A DNA stretch of 64,000 nt from Conexibacter arvalis (GCF_014199525.1 NZ_JACHNU010000002.1:726147-790146); one strand, 5' to 3'. Counted from the first letter of the stretch, positions 17,555-27,363 are shown. The notes: a model not told the origin generated them from the sequence alone. Program-made: numbers and translations.

Positions 17555-20500
17555 GCGGTCCTTCCAGCATCGAGATCCAACGTGACGGTCAGCAGCTCCC
17601 CAGGCGCGATCGCGACACGCGCGCCGTCGCCGGCGCGGGCGGCGGCGTCGAGCGGGCGATCGCGGCCGAGGAAGTCGCCGATCCCGACCGCCGCGGCGGG
17701 CAGGTCGGGGAAGGCGACCGTCGCCTCGACGGGCGCGGTCGCGTGCGAGTGCAGGTGGGCGACGAGCCGGTCGCCGCCGAGCGGGTCTGGCCCGATCGCG
17801 ACCAGCTCGACGTGCGGGTGGTCGATCGCGGCGAGGCGTCCGCGCGCCGGCAGGGCGTCCTGCGCCCGCGGCGAGCCGAGCACGCCGACGAGCGGCCGCG
17901 ACAGCCCGGCGGCGGTCGCGGCGCCGAGGGCGCGGAGGTCGGGGGCGGCGCTGGCGTCATGCGCTCCGCCGACCGCGCCCGGCCCGCCGGCCGCGGGGCC
18001 GCCGGTCGCGCCGGCGCTTCCCCGGCCGGCCGCGGCGGCGACCGCGTAGGCGAAGGTCGCCTCGCCGCCCTGCGCGGCCGGGAAGTTCGTGTCCCAGCCG
18101 TTGTTCATCGCCCACGAGAAGAGGGCCGCCTGGCCGGCGTCGCGCGGGGCGACGGTCGGCGGGAACGGCGCGTAGGGCAGGTGGATCGTCCCGAGCTGGA
18201 CGAGCGGCGCCTCGCGCGTCGCCCACGCGATCGCGCGTGGGCGAGTCCCGCCGGCTGCGCCGCGCCCGCTGGCCGCGCCGCGCCCGCTGGCCGCGCCGCG
18301 CCCGCTGGCCGCGCCGCGCCCGCTGGCCGCGCCGCGCCCGCCGGCTGCGCCGCGCCCGCTGGCCGCGCCGCGCCCGCTGGCCGCGCCGGCGGCGCCGTCC
18401 CGCCCCGCGTCCTCGATCCCGACCCACTCGCGGATCGCGCGCATGTGACGGGCCGAGCCGGGGACGAACGGGCCGTCCTCCGCCTGCACGCCGCCGGTCA
18501 CGTCCCAGCTGAAGCGGGGCGCGGCGGCGGCGAACGGGAAGGCGAAGAAGACGCTCTCCTTCGCGTGCAGCGGCGTCTTGTCGACGACGTTGAGGATGTC
18601 GAGCCGGTCGCCGCCGTGGAGCAGCCGGTAGGTCACCTCCAGCGATGCCGCGCCGGGCGCCCGCAGACGGATCGTCGCGCGCTCCTGCAGCGCGCTCGAG
18701 GTACGCGCGAGCAGCACGCCGTCGCGCGCGACCTCGCGCGAGCCGAGCATCCACGGGCGCCCTTCGACGACTCTGCTCGAGAGGTGGTTGAGGCGGTCAG
18801 CGGTGCCGTAGCGGTCGTGGACCCACTGGTTGAAGCCGAAGGCGCTGCCGCCGTCGACCAGCTCGCCCGCGCTGTCGAAGCGGAGCGAGTCGAGCGTCCC
18901 CTCGACGACGTTCAGCGCCGCGCGGACGCGGCCGTTGTCGAGCGCGGCCGGGTCGCCGTCGGCGGCCTTCGGCACGCCGGCGCCGTCGGGCACGACCGCG
19001 TAGCGCGCGAAGCCGTGGGCCGGGACGTCGCGGGCGAGGAAGCGCAGCCGCTGGCCGCGCGGACGGAAGTCGGGATGGCGCTGGGGCTCCAGCTCGCACG
19101 GGACCCGCTCGCCGCTGGCGACGTCGACCACCGCGAGGTCGCGCGTGACGGGCACGCGGCTCTCGAGCAGCAGCAGCTCGACGACGTCGGTGCGCTCGGC
19201 GCCGCTCGGATTGACGACGAGGATCCCGGCATGCGCGCCCCGCGGCGTCCCGACGCGCGCGGCGAGCCGGGCGCGGGCCCCGGCGAGCAGCGCCCCGACG
19301 CGCTCGTCGGCCCCGTGCGCTCTCGACGCCTTCCACTGCCACTGCAGCGCGCCGGCGTCGACGTGCTCGAGCGCGTCGTTCCACGGGTTCGACGCGCCCC
19401 ACGTGTGCTCGTCGAACAGCGCCATCTCCTCGTAGGCGGCCGACAGCTCGCCGCGCCAGCCGGCGAGGGCGGGATCGGGGCCGGGGTCTCTCTCCCCCGC
19501 GTCGAGCAGGTCGGCCCATGCGTGCAGGGTCTGCGCGGTCCGCGCGCCGGCCTGCGCGCGCCGGCCGCGGCCGAGCTCGCGGGCGGCGGAGCCGATGCCG
19601 TCGGCCCACCAGTCGGTCCAGTCGCCCTCGAAGGTCGGGATCGCGTCGCCCAGCCGCTCCTCGGCGACCTCGAAGAAGTCGCGGTTGACGGCCGAGCGCA
19701 GCCTCGGCCACGCCCACGTCTCGTTCCACTCGCGCGCGACCGTCGCGGGCGCGAGGCCGGGCGAGGCGTTGTCGGCGAAGGCCGACTGCACGCGCAGGTG
19801 CAGCAGCTCGTGCGACTGCGGCGCGCGCGTCAGCTCGGTGCCGGGCGCGATGCCGGTGATCCACGTGCCGAGCGCCGGGTCGTACGGGTAGCCGCGCGTC
19901 GCGAGCGCGAGCAGGTACTCGGGCAGCAGCGACAGCGCCGTCTCGTAGCCGTCGGCGAGGCCGAGCAGGTTGCCCTCCATGTAGGCGATCCCGTGCGGCG
20001 AGTCGGCATGCCAGACGAGCAGCCGCTTGCCGCTCGGCGCCTTCCACCAGAACGGCCGCGCCAGCTCCTGGCCTCCGTGCAGGTGCGGGACCGAGCGGCC
20101 GGCGTAGTTGTGGGCGACCGACAGGTAGCGGACCTCGGCGCTGGCGAGCAGCTCCAGCAGCCCGACGGTTGCGCCCGGCACGTCGGTCTGCATCGCCGTG
20201 ACGATCTCGATGCCGTGGCGGTCGCGCAGCCGCTGGACCGACGCGACGACGCGGGCCAGCTCGTCGAGCGAGCAGGCCTCCGTGTGCATCGTGAACGGCA
20301 GCGCACAGACCTCGATCCGCCGCTGGGCGACTCGCCGCAGCAGCGCATCGCGGTCGCGCCGCGGCCGGCTCGCCAGCCACCGCTCCAGCGGCAGGTTCGC
20401 CTCGACGTTCCAGCGGAAGCGGGCCGGCTCGTCCCAGCCGTCGGTCGCCTCGACGTGGTCGAGCGCGAGGTCGAGGTAGTCGAGCTGGTGCTGGAGGACC

Positions 20501-20946
20501 AGCGGCTGCGGGTCGGTGTAGCCGATGTCGAGGTGCGACTGGTGGATCAGCGAGATCTCCCACCGCCGCTGCGGCGCGATCGTCAGCTCGACCCGCTCGT
20601 GCAGGCCGCCGCGACTGGTCAGCTCCAGCTGGTACGTCCGCGGCGCATCCGGCTCGGGCGCGAACAGCAGCGCACGCGCGCCGTCGACAACCTCCACCCG
20701 GTCGACGACCGTCTCGCCGTCGCGCAGGGTCGCGACGATCGCGCCGTGCTCGGGCTCGGCCCAGGCGGCGACGCGCACCGCCTGCTCCAGCCGCCCGTCG
20801 CGCTCGCGCAGCAGCGGCAGGCCGCCGACGGCGACGCGCGCGCCGCGCAGCTCGAGGCGCGTCGCGTCGACCCCGCGCAGGAGGTCCTCCCGCGGCAGCC
20901 GCTCATGGCTGGTCTCCGCGGCGGTCATCCGTCTGGGATCGCTCAT
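17551..20946 (-). CDS. Large GH38-like glycoside hydrolase with in-frame repeat expansion
   Basis: A 1131-aa paralogue of the enzyme at 13547. After about 125 residues of beta-rich N-terminal domain come the zinc motif [11 protein letters not shown], the candidate nucleophile in [10 protein letters not shown] and [11 protein letters not shown]. The C-terminal half holds mutarotase-like beta strands ([19 protein letters not shown]). Around residues 850-905 lies a run of six-residue repeats (AASGRG), and a second Gly/Ala stretch occurs near 965-1000. No signal peptide is seen, so intracellular action on imported glycans is expected. ATG 20946 overlaps the permease stop by ATGA. An in-frame ATG seven codons later is an alternative. 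Confidence 0.8.
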   Translation of the reverse strand: MSDPRRMTAAETSHERLPREDLLRGVDATRLELRGARVAVGGLPLLRERDGRLEQAVRVAAWAEPEHGAIVATLRDGETVVDRVEVVDGARALLFAPEPDAPRTYQLELTSRGGLHERVELTIAPQRRWEISLIHQSHLDIGYTDPQPLVLQHQLDYLDLALDHVEATDGWDEPARFRWNVEANLPLERWLASRPRRDRDALLRRVAQRRIEVCALPFTMHTEACSLDELARVVASVQRLRDRHGIEIVTAMQTDVPGATVGLLELLASAEVRYLSVAHNYAGRSVPHLHGGQELARPFWWKAPSGKRLLVWHADSPHGIAYMEGNLLGLADGYETALSLLPEYLLALATRGYPYDPALGTWITGIAPGTELTRAPQSHELLHLRVQSAFADNASPGLAPATVAREWNETWAWPRLRSAVNRDFFEVAEERLGDAIPTFEGDWTDWWADGIGSAARELGRGRRAQAGARTAQTLHAWADLLDAGERDPGPDPALAGWRGELSAAYEEMALFDEHTWGASNPWNDALEHVDAGALQWQWKASRAHGADERVGALLAGARARLAARVGTPRGAHAGILVVNPSGAERTDVVELLLLESRVPVTRDLAVVDVASGERVPCELEPQRHPDFRPRGQRLRFLARDVPAHGFARYAVVPDGAGVPKAADGDPAALDNGRVRAALNVVEGTLDSLRFDSAGELVDGGSAFGFNQWVHDRYGTADRLNHLSSRVVEGRPWMLGSREVARDGVLLARTSSALQERATIRLRAPGAASLEVTYRLLHGGDRLDILNVVDKTPLHAKESVFFAFPFAAAAPRFSWDVTGGVQAEDGPFVPGSARHMRAIREWVGIEDAGRDGAAGAASGRGAASGRGAAGGRGAASGRGAASGRGAASGRGAASGRGAAGGTRPRAIAWATREAPLVQLGTIHLPYAPFPPTVAPRDAGQAALFSWAMNNGWDTNFPAAQGGEATFAYAVAAAAGRGSAGATGGPAAGGPGAVGGAHDASAAPDLRALGAATAAGLSRPLVGVLGSPRAQDALPARGRLAAIDHPHVELVAIGPDPLGGDRLVAHLHSHATAPVEATVAFPDLPAAAVGIGDFLGRDRPLDAAARAGDGARVAIAPGELLTVTLDLDAGRTA
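18251..18390 (-). repeat. 18-bp tandem repeats inside the large GH38-like gene
   Basis: About seven near-identical 18-bp units encode AASGRG (two copies read AAGGRG). The run interrupts an otherwise ordinary catalytic-tail sequence and keeps the frame. Confidence 0.92.
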
Positions 20947-21860
20947 TCGTCCTTCCCCGTCGCGGTCAGCGTCAGCCCGCTCAGCAGGTAGCGGCCGAGC
21001 AGCAGGAACAGCGCGATCGTCGGCAGCGAGCCGATCAGCGCGCCGGCCAGCACGACCGGCGGGCCGGCGGTCGACGATGCGCCCTGCAGGCCGACGAGCG
21101 CCGGCATGATCGGCCGCACGCCGTCGGAGGTGCTCAGGACCAGGCCGAACATGAAGTCGTTCCAGATCCAGGTGAACTGGAACAGGATCAGCACCGCGAT
21201 CGGGCCGCGCGCGAGCGGCATCAGCACCCGCCAGAGGATCCCCCAGCTGGAGGCGCCGTCGAGCTTGGCGGCGTCCTCGATCTCCGGCGGGATCGTCGAG
21301 AAGAAGCCGCGCATCACGAACAGGCAGAACGGCACGGCGATCGCCGAGTAGAACATCGCCATCCCGATCCAGGTGTCGTACAGGTTCGTGTCCGTGTACA
21401 GCTGGAACAGCGGGATCAGGTACATCTGGAACGGGAAGAGCGTCCCGCTGAAGACGAGCAGGAACCAGAAGAAGCGCCCCTTCAGCGGCAGCCGCGTGAT
21501 CGCGTAGGCGCCGAGCGCGCCGCAGAGGATCGCGACGAGCGCGCCGACCAGCCCGTAGGAGAGCGAGGCGAAGAAGGCCGAGCCGAGGCCGGCGCTGTCC
21601 CACGCCTGCTTCATGTTGTCGAAGAGCTGGAGCGGGTCGCTCGGCAGCGCCCACTGCGAGGTCGACGAGTACTCCTCGAACGACTTCATCGGCGTCACCG
21701 CCAGCAGCGCCAGCGGCACGATCCAGGCGACGGCCATCACGAGCACGCCGACCTTCGTCGCCGAGAAGGCGATCGCTCCGGCGCTGCGCGAGCGGCGCGG
21801 CGCGGGCGCGCCGGCCGAGCCCGGCGCGCGCCGCGGGGTCGGGACGGAGGCGGCCTCCAT
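20943..21860 (-). CDS. Carbohydrate ABC transporter permease (MalG type)
   Basis: A 305-aa inner-membrane permease with six predicted helices after a Pro/Ala/Arg-rich N-terminal tail of about 28 residues. The EAA loop reads EIEDAAKLDGASSWGILWRVLMPLARGP, as in MalG-family subunits that contact the ATPase. It pairs with the gene at 21860. ATG 21860 shares one base with the upstream stop (TGATG), and its stop overlaps the hydrolase start. Role: half of the channel of the oligosaccharide importer. Confidence 0.92.
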   Translation of the reverse strand: MEAASVPTPRRAPGSAGAPAPRRSRSAGAIAFSATKVGVLVMAVAWIVPLALLAVTPMKSFEEYSSTSQWALPSDPLQLFDNMKQAWDSAGLGSAFFASLSYGLVGALVAILCGALGAYAITRLPLKGRFFWFLLVFSGTLFPFQMYLIPLFQLYTDTNLYDTWIGMAMFYSAIAVPFCLFVMRGFFSTIPPEIEDAAKLDGASSWGILWRVLMPLARGPIAVLILFQFTWIWNDFMFGLVLSTSDGVRPIMPALVGLQGASSTAGPPVVLAGALIGSLPTIALFLLLGRYLLSGLTLTATGKDE

Positions 21861-22828
21861 CAGTACACCTCCACCTTGCGGAACATCGAGCGCAGGTAGA
21901 AGACGCTGAGGATCGTGACGATCAGCGTCAGCACGACGGCGATCGAGGCGCCGTAGCCGACCGAGAAGGTCACGAACGACTCGCGGTACATCGAGACCGC
22001 GAGCGTCTCGGAGGAGCGGTAGGGACCGCCCTGCGTCATCACCCAGATGAGGTCGAAGACCTTGAAGTTGTTGATCAGCGTGATCGCGACGACGACCGCG
22101 CTCATCGGCCGCAGCAGCGGCAGCGTCACGTGCCAGAACAGCCGCAGCCCGCGGGCGCCGTCGACGCGCGCGGCCTCGATCGGCTCGCGCGGCAGGTTCT
22201 GCAGGCCGACGAGGAAGAGGATCATCGCCGGGCCCAGCCCCTGCCAGGTGGCGGCGAAGATCATCGCGAAGGTGTTGACCGGCGGGTCGGCGAGCCAGCG
22301 GGTCGTCAGCGACTCCAGGCCGATCGTCCCCATGAAGCTCGTCAGCAGCCCCTGGTCGGGGTTGAAGACGTAGAACCAGATCACGCCGACGGCGGCGCCC
22401 GACAGCGTCGCCGGCAGGTAGAACAGCCGCTTGAGCCAGTCCCCCGCGCGCATGTTGCTCAGGATCAGCGCGAGCAGCAGGCCGAGCCCGACCTGCAGCA
22501 CGAGCGCCCCGATCACCCAGTAGATCGTGTTGCGGACCGAGGTGCGGAAGGCCGGGTCCTCGACCAGCCGCGTGAAGTTGTCGAGGCCGACGAAGCTGCC
22601 GGCGCTCGTGCCGGTCGCGTCGGTGAAGGCGACCCAGACGGTCTTGACGGCCGGGTAGATCAGGAAGACCCCGACCAGCAGCACCATCGGCAGCAGGTAG
22701 AGGTACGGCGTCCAGCGGCGCAGCGCGCGCCGCCGCGCCCCGGCGGGAGGCGGCACGAGGCCGGCCTCCCGCGCGGTCGCGGTCGACGGTGCGCCTGCCG
22801 GAGCGGGACGGGCGAGCGGAGAGGCCAT
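21860..22828 (-). CDS. Carbohydrate ABC transporter permease (MalF type)
   Basis: A 322-aa permease with an N-terminal hydrophilic tail and about six helices. The EAA motif reads PIEAARVDGARGLRLFWHVTLPLLRP, and the periplasmic loop before it is short. It forms the heterodimeric channel with the product of 20943-21860. It lies 12 bp downstream of the binding-protein gene. Confidence 0.92.
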   Translation of the reverse strand: MASPLARPAPAGAPSTATAREAGLVPPPAGARRRALRRWTPYLYLLPMVLLVGVFLIYPAVKTVWVAFTDATGTSAGSFVGLDNFTRLVEDPAFRTSVRNTIYWVIGALVLQVGLGLLLALILSNMRAGDWLKRLFYLPATLSGAAVGVIWFYVFNPDQGLLTSFMGTIGLESLTTRWLADPPVNTFAMIFAATWQGLGPAMILFLVGLQNLPREPIEAARVDGARGLRLFWHVTLPLLRPMSAVVVAITLINNFKVFDLIWVMTQGGPYRSSETLAVSMYRESFVTFSVGYGASIAVVLTLIVTILSVFYLRSMFRKVEVY

Positions 22829-22840
22829 CGCAGCGCTCCG

Positions 22841-24145
22841 TCAGGAGCCGGCTTCGACCGCGGCCCAGGAGGTGTCGGCCTGCTTCTGGATCGCGTCGAG
22901 GATCGGCTTCGGGTCGCCGGGCTCGAGCATGAACTTCGCCAGCTGGTCGACGCCGACCTCGACGATCTCGTGCGGCGTCGCCTCCCAGTAGCGGTTCAGC
23001 AGCTGGAATCTGCCGTCGGCGATCGTTCTGTCTATCTCCTGGTCGACCGGGTTGGCCGACGGGACGTCGGCGCGGGCGGAGGCGAAGCCGGAAGCGTCGA
23101 TCCACGCGCTCTGGCCCTCTCTGGAGGCCCACCAGCCGGCCGCCTCCAGCGCGTCGTCGCGGCGCTGGCCGTTCTGGGCGACGCACAGCGGGCCGGTCTC
23201 GTAGATCAGGTTGTTGCCGGCGTCAGCCTCGATGTTGGGCATGACGAAGGCGCCGAAGTCCTCGCCCGGTCTCATGCCGGCCTCCATCAACGTCGGCTCC
23301 AGCCAGCCGCCGAACGTCACCATCGCGATTCTGCCCGGCTTGAAGTACTGCGGGAAGTTGTTGGCGCCGGTGCCGATCGAGACCGAGGCGGGGTCGCTGA
23401 AATACCCTCTTCTGATCAGGTCGCCCCACAGTCTCAGGACGTCGACGATCTCGGGGTCGGTGTACTTCGCTCTCCCCTCCATCAGGTCTCTATAGAGCTG
23501 CGGAGAGGTGCGGACGATGAACTCCTGGAAGTAGACGAACGACGGGAAGCGCCCCTCGATCGTCGCGCCCAGCGGCGTGATGCCCGCGCCCTTGAGTCTC
23601 TCGCAGACGGCGATGAAGTCGTCCCACGTCGTGGGAACCTCGAGCCCCTGCTCTCTGAAGACTCTCTTGTTGTAGAAGGTCGGCCAGTAGGCGACGTTGA
23701 GCGGCACGCCGTACTGCTTGCCGTCGAAGGTGAAGGCGTCCTTGAGGCCGTCGCTGTAGGCGCTGCCCTCTCTCTCCCAGATCGAGGAGACGTCGGCGAG
23801 CATCGAGGTGTCGACCAGCTCCTTCATCAGCCAGCCCGACCACCACGAGAACATGTCGGGGACCTTCGGCGTGTTGCCGGTGGTCTTGATCGCCGCCTGG
23901 TAGGTGGTCGTGTCGGAGTACTGGGTCGGTCTCCAGCCGACCGCGCCGGCCTCGCGGGCCAGTCTGCCGGTCTCGACGAACCACTCCTCCCAGTTGATCT
24001 TGTCGTTGCTGAATCTGAGCATGCCGCCGCCGTCGGAGCTGCTCGATCCACCGCCGCAGGCGGCCAGGAAGCTCGCCAGCGAGCCGGCGGCGATCGCTCC
24101 GCCGCCGACCTGCAGGAACTTCTTGCGCGAGATCTCACTCGTCAC
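22841..24145 (-). CDS. Sugar ABC transporter extracellular binding lipoprotein (family 1)
   Basis: A 434-aa solute-binding protein. The signal region SRKKFLQVGGGAIAAGS followed by lipobox LAAC looks like a Tat-type lipoprotein signal with an Arg-Lys pair in place of twin Arg. The mature part has family landmarks (FSWWSGWLM, VPLNVAYWPTFYNKRVF, WWASREGQSAWID). It should capture an oligosaccharide for the two permeases downstream. The start is GTG 24145 with GAGGAG upstream. Seventeen of 25 Arg codons are AGA, a strong departure from the cytoplasmic genes of the same operon. It is the first gene of the long minus-strand sugar operon. Confidence 0.9.
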   Translation of the reverse strand: MTSEISRKKFLQVGGGAIAAGSLASFLAACGGGSSSSDGGGMLRFSNDKINWEEWFVETGRLAREAGAVGWRPTQYSDTTTYQAAIKTTGNTPKVPDMFSWWSGWLMKELVDTSMLADVSSIWEREGSAYSDGLKDAFTFDGKQYGVPLNVAYWPTFYNKRVFREQGLEVPTTWDDFIAVCERLKGAGITPLGATIEGRFPSFVYFQEFIVRTSPQLYRDLMEGRAKYTDPEIVDVLRLWGDLIRRGYFSDPASVSIGTGANNFPQYFKPGRIAMVTFGGWLEPTLMEAGMRPGEDFGAFVMPNIEADAGNNLIYETGPLCVAQNGQRRDDALEAAGWWASREGQSAWIDASGFASARADVPSANPVDQEIDRTIADGRFQLLNRYWEATPHEIVEVGVDQLAKFMLEPGDPKPILDAIQKQADTSWAAVEAGS

Positions 24146-24172
24146 CGTTCACTCTCCTCACTTATGTGTGGC

Positions 24173-24194
24173 TGTCACTCCTTTTTGAGTGACA
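24173..24194. promoter_or_regulatory. Operator-like inverted repeat upstream of the sugar operon
   Basis: TGTCACTC-CTTTTT-GAGTGACA is a perfect 8-bp inverted repeat in the 213-bp gap between the operon and the FadR-type gene. It contains the half-site TCACT, also present in the repeat over the regulator's own promoter at 25112-25122. No clear -35/-10 pair was found beside it. The rest of the gap shows nothing else I can support. Confidence 0.5.
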
Positions 24195-24358
24195 ACTCAG
24201 GGAGCGAGGCACCGTCCATCCGCGCACGCACGACCGTCACCCGCCGCGGCGGCGGATGCACGATGGGACGTCGTCGCCCTCTCTCCTGTTGGCTCTGCTG
24301 ACCGGCTTGCCCGGCTCTCCGCGGCGACCCCGCGGTCGTGCGCGATTTGGGACCTGCT

Positions 24359-25099
24359 CTACGACTCGTCGGCGTCGACGCGCTCGGCGACGACCGACCT
24401 GACACCTGCGAGGTGGTGCTGCATCCGCTCGGCCGCGAGCGAGCCGTCCCCCGCCTGGATCGCCTCCAGGATCGCGACGTGCTCCTCGTGGTCGTGGAGG
24501 CGGTCGGCGAACAGCCGCATCACCTCCATCTGCTCGGCCACGTAGAGGTCGAGCAGCGAGTCGATCACCTGCGCCAGCACCACGTTCCCGCCGCAGCGCG
24601 CGACGCCGCGGTGGAAGTCGAGGTTGGTGGCGCTCAGCTCCGCGTCCTCGCCGACCTCGACCAGCTCGCCCGCTCTCGCGAGCAGACCCGCCAGCTCCTC
24701 GACCTCCTCCGCGCCGGCCCGTGCTGCGAGGTGGGCCAGGTGGGGCTCGATCAGGATGCGGGCGTCCAGCAGGTCGAGGATCGTCTCGTGCTTGAGGCGC
24801 CCCGGATAGGGGTTCGGCAGCACGACGCGGCGACCGCCGTCACGGACGTAGACGCCCGAGCCGTGGCGCATCTCGACGACTCCGATCGCCTGCAGGCGGC
24901 GGAGCACCTCGCGCATCGTCGGCGCCGCGACCGCGAAGCGGTCTGCGAGCGCCTGCACCGTCGGCAGCCGGTCGCCCGGCTGCAGTCGATCGCGGTCGAT
25001 CAGCTCGACGACCTGCTCGGTCAGCAGGTCCGAGCCGCTCGGCCGCGGCTGCACCGCCCGCGCGGGGGCGCGGCCGGCTCTTGGCGTTGCCTCACTCAC
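24359..25099 (-). CDS. FCD-domain GntR (FadR-type) regulator of the sugar operon
   Basis: A 246-aa regulator. The winged helix includes RLPTVQALADRFAVAAPTMREVLRRLQAIGVV, followed by an FCD domain with metal-type His/Asp residues (LDFHRGVARC, LHDHEEHVAIL). It is transcribed in the same direction as the sugar operon and sits directly upstream of it. The start is GTG 25099, which coincides with the transcription start predicted from the promoter at 25106-25135, so the mRNA is probably leaderless. It likely represses the operon beginning at 24145 and itself, with a sugar acid as inducer. Confidence 0.87.
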   Translation of the reverse strand: MSEATPRAGRAPARAVQPRPSGSDLLTEQVVELIDRDRLQPGDRLPTVQALADRFAVAAPTMREVLRRLQAIGVVEMRHGSGVYVRDGGRRVVLPNPYPGRLKHETILDLLDARILIEPHLAHLAARAGAEEVEELAGLLARAGELVEVGEDAELSATNLDFHRGVARCGGNVVLAQVIDSLLDLYVAEQMEVMRLFADRLHDHEEHVAILEAIQAGDGSLAAERMQHHLAGVRSVVAERVDADES

Positions 25100-25105
25100 A
25101 AGGTC

Positions 25106-25135
25106 ATCTAATCACTTGGTGAACTGACATGTCAA
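25106..25135 (-). promoter_or_regulatory. Promoter of the FadR-type gene with operator in the spacer
   Basis: On the minus strand TTGACA (25130-25135), an 18-nt spacer and TTAGAT (25106-25111). The spacer contains TCACTTGGTGA (25112-25122), an inverted repeat TCAC/GTGA that fits FadR-type operators. The -10 lies 6 nt from the GTG start, predicting leaderless translation. Confidence 0.6.
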
Positions 25136-25255
25136 GCGCGGGCTCGGTCCCGTCCCTCGTTTGCCGATGACGTGCGATCTGTGGTCGCTGAGCGACCGAA
25201 ACTCGCACCTCATCGGGCTCGAGCGCGCGGGAGCACCAGATGTGACACCGCTTCA

Positions 25256-25261
25256 TATGAT
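25256..25261 (+). promoter_or_regulatory. -10 element 6 nt before the HhH gene
   Basis: TATGAT matches the -10 consensus at five of six positions and ends 6 nt before ATG 25268, again suggesting a leaderless start. No convincing -35 is seen. Confidence 0.4.
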
Positions 25262-25267
25262 CGGCCG

Positions 25268-25963
25268 ATGGCGAACGGAGATCGCCCCGCGAAGGAACGA
25301 CATCTGTGGCTGTGGCTCTGCCTGCTGCCGTTCGGGCTCGGCGCCTGGGTGCCGATCGCGGCCGGCGTGCGCGCGCGGCGCTGGCCGTGGGTCGCGCTCG
25401 GGCTCGCGCTCTGCGCGGTGACGCTCGCCGGCCTGATCGGCGCCTCGATCACCCCCGACGACGAGGACAACTCGCTGTCGGGCATGCTGATCATCATCGG
25501 CTGGGTCGGCGCGGTCGCCGCGACCGCCTCGATCCAGGCCTCCTACCGCCGCCGGCGGCTGATGCTCGCGGAGGTCGAGGCGCTGGAGTCGCACGCGGAG
25601 TCCGAGCAGCGCCGCAGCCTGCTGAGACGCCGCGCCCGCGAGCGCGTCTACGCCGAGCGCGAGCAGCTGCGCGAGCGGGCGCGCAAGCTCGCCCGCGAGG
25701 ACCCGCTCGCCGCGCTCGAGCGCGGCGTCGGCCGGCCCGACCTGCCCGGCTCCGACCACGGCCACCTCGTCGACGTCAACCACGCGCCGCACGAGCTGCT
25801 GACGACGCTGCCCGGCATCGACGACGAGCTGGCGCGCCGCATCGTCGCGACGCGCGAGCACGTCGGCCGCTTCAGCTCCGTCGCCGACCTCGGCTTCCTG
25901 CTCGAGCTCGACCCCGACGTCGTCGACCGCCTCGAGCGCGCCGCGATCGCGATCGACCCGTGA
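25268..25963 (+). CDS. Membrane protein with C-terminal helix-hairpin-helix domain
   Basis: A 231-aa protein. Three hydrophobic segments occupy residues 12-85. A long basic, charged helix (about 95-150, rich in Arg/Glu) follows and is probably coiled coil. A C-terminal HhH domain of ComEA/DUF655 style reads VDVNHAPHELLTTLPGIDDELARRI and FSSVADLGFLLELDPDVVDRL. In ComEA-like proteins this fold binds DNA or acts in protein contacts, but here the topology places it on the cytoplasmic or outer side depending on helix number, so no function is claimed. The gene stands alone. Confidence 0.75.
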   Translation: MANGDRPAKERHLWLWLCLLPFGLGAWVPIAAGVRARRWPWVALGLALCAVTLAGLIGASITPDDEDNSLSGMLIIIGWVGAVAATASIQASYRRRRLMLAEVEALESHAESEQRRSLLRRRARERVYAEREQLRERARKLAREDPLAALERGVGRPDLPGSDHGHLVDVNHAPHELLTTLPGIDDELARRIVATREHVGRFSSVADLGFLLELDPDVVDRLERAAIAIDP

Positions 25964-26090
25964 GCCGCCGGCGCGGGTCGCGGGCCGCTGCCCGCCGGCC
26001 GCGCGCGCCCCGTATGGCGGCGACGCGGCGCGGATCGGCTTCGTCGATCGCCTGAGCGGCCGGCCGCAAGGCGCCCCGCGGCGTCGGGCG

Positions 26091-27260
26091 TCAGCGGCCC
26101 AGCAGCGCGCAGACCGCGGCCGTCTGCAGCGCGCGCAGCCGCCTGAGCAGCGGGCCGTCGGGCGCCGGGATGTTGAGCGAGGTGGTGACGGAGCGGCGGC
26201 CGTCGGCGGTGGCGGCGGCCCACTGGGTGTAGCCGGGGAAGTTGCCGGTGTGGCCGTAGACGACGCCGCAGCGGGTCGTGTAGCGGAAGATCGCCAGGCC
26301 GGCGGCGTTGGCGCCCGGGCCGGGCGGGCTGGAGGCGCCGCGGACGAATCTCAGCTGCTCGCGCTGCTGGGCGGCGCCGAAGAAGGCGCGGCCGAGGTCG
26401 AGGCGGATGAAGCGGGCCAGCTCGCGCGGGGTCGAGACGATCGCGCCGGAGGCCCAGGCGCCGCTCGGGCTCAGGATGGTGCTGACGTCGACCGGTCTGG
26501 GCCCGGCGCCGACGAAGTAGCCGTGGATGAAGGGCGACGGCAGCGTGACGGTCGCGGGGAAGCTCGTCTGGCGCAGTCTGCCGGGGCGCAGCACGAGCTC
26601 GTCGAGCAGCCGGCCGTACGGTCTGCCGGTCACCGCCTCCGCGAGCAGGCCGACGACGATGTTGTCGGTGTTCGAGTAGGCGTAGCGGGTGCCGGGCGGG
26701 AAGGCGAGGCCGTCCGACCGCACCCAGTCGACGATCGTCTGCGGCGCGACGTGGCCGCGCGGGTCGCTCTCCGCCTGCTCGGCGAAGCCCTCGGATCTCG
26801 TGTAGTCGGGCAGGCCGCTCGTGTGGGCGAGCAGCTGCCGCACGGTCACCGCGTGCCACGCCGCCGGCAGGCCGGGCAGCCGCTCGCCGATCGCGTCGTC
26901 GAGACCGAGTCGGCCCTCCTGCGCGAGCCGCAGCGCGATCGCGCCGCTGTAGGCCTTCGCGACGCTCGCGATCCGCATGTGGTCGCCGGCGCGCGGCGCG
27001 CCGGGCCGCCGCACGTTCGCGCGGCCGGCGCGCAGCACCGTTGTGCGGCCGTTGCGGTGGAGCGTCATGATCGCCCCGGGCGGGCCGCCGCTCGCGGAGA
27101 CCAGCCGCTCGAGCCCGCGCCGCAGCTCGGCGTTCGTCGTCGCGCCGGAGGCGGTGCCGGAGGTCGCGAGCGGCAGCGCCAGCGCGACCGTCGCCGCGGC
27201 GGCGCAGGCGACGCGCGGGGCGGTGCATGTCCGGCGGCTGCGGCGGTGCGAACGGCTCAT
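26091..27260 (-). CDS. Secreted serine hydrolase of the beta-lactamase/D-Ala-D-Ala carboxypeptidase family
   Basis: A 389-aa exported enzyme. The signal peptide is CAAAATVALALPLATSGTASG. Catalytic motifs are S-x-x-K in ASVAKAYSG (about residue 98), Y-S-N in RYAYSNTDN and H-T-G in YGHTGNFPGY, as in class C-like serine hydrolases. It probably acts on peptidoglycan peptides or an ester/amide outside the membrane. I chose ATG 27260 because AAGGAGG lies 6 nt upstream. The frame continues further upstream into repeats without a signal peptide at its start. Several AGA Arg codons are present. It is a single-gene unit. Confidence 0.85.
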   Translation of the reverse strand: MSRSHRRSRRTCTAPRVACAAAATVALALPLATSGTASGATTNAELRRGLERLVSASGGPPGAIMTLHRNGRTTVLRAGRANVRRPGAPRAGDHMRIASVAKAYSGAIALRLAQEGRLGLDDAIGERLPGLPAAWHAVTVRQLLAHTSGLPDYTRSEGFAEQAESDPRGHVAPQTIVDWVRSDGLAFPPGTRYAYSNTDNIVVGLLAEAVTGRPYGRLLDELVLRPGRLRQTSFPATVTLPSPFIHGYFVGAGPRPVDVSTILSPSGAWASGAIVSTPRELARFIRLDLGRAFFGAAQQREQLRFVRGASSPPGPGANAAGLAIFRYTTRCGVVYGHTGNFPGYTQWAAATADGRRSVTTSLNIPAPDGPLLRRLRALQTAAVCALLGR

Positions 27261-27363
27261 GACGGCCTCCTTGGGGCGGGTCGGACGCGCCTCGGTCGCG
27301 CGACCGACCACTTTCGCGCATGACGCCGGCGGCGGCAACGCCCGACGTCCACGTGGCGCCGCC

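Noticed and set aside
18251-18390. CRISPR-like short repeats
   Set aside because: Units are contiguous 18-bp tandem repeats with no spacers and are part of a coding frame.
27261-27338. Upstream extension of the serine hydrolase
   Set aside because: ATG 27260 has a good ribosome site and starts the signal peptide. The extension adds 26 non-conserved residues.
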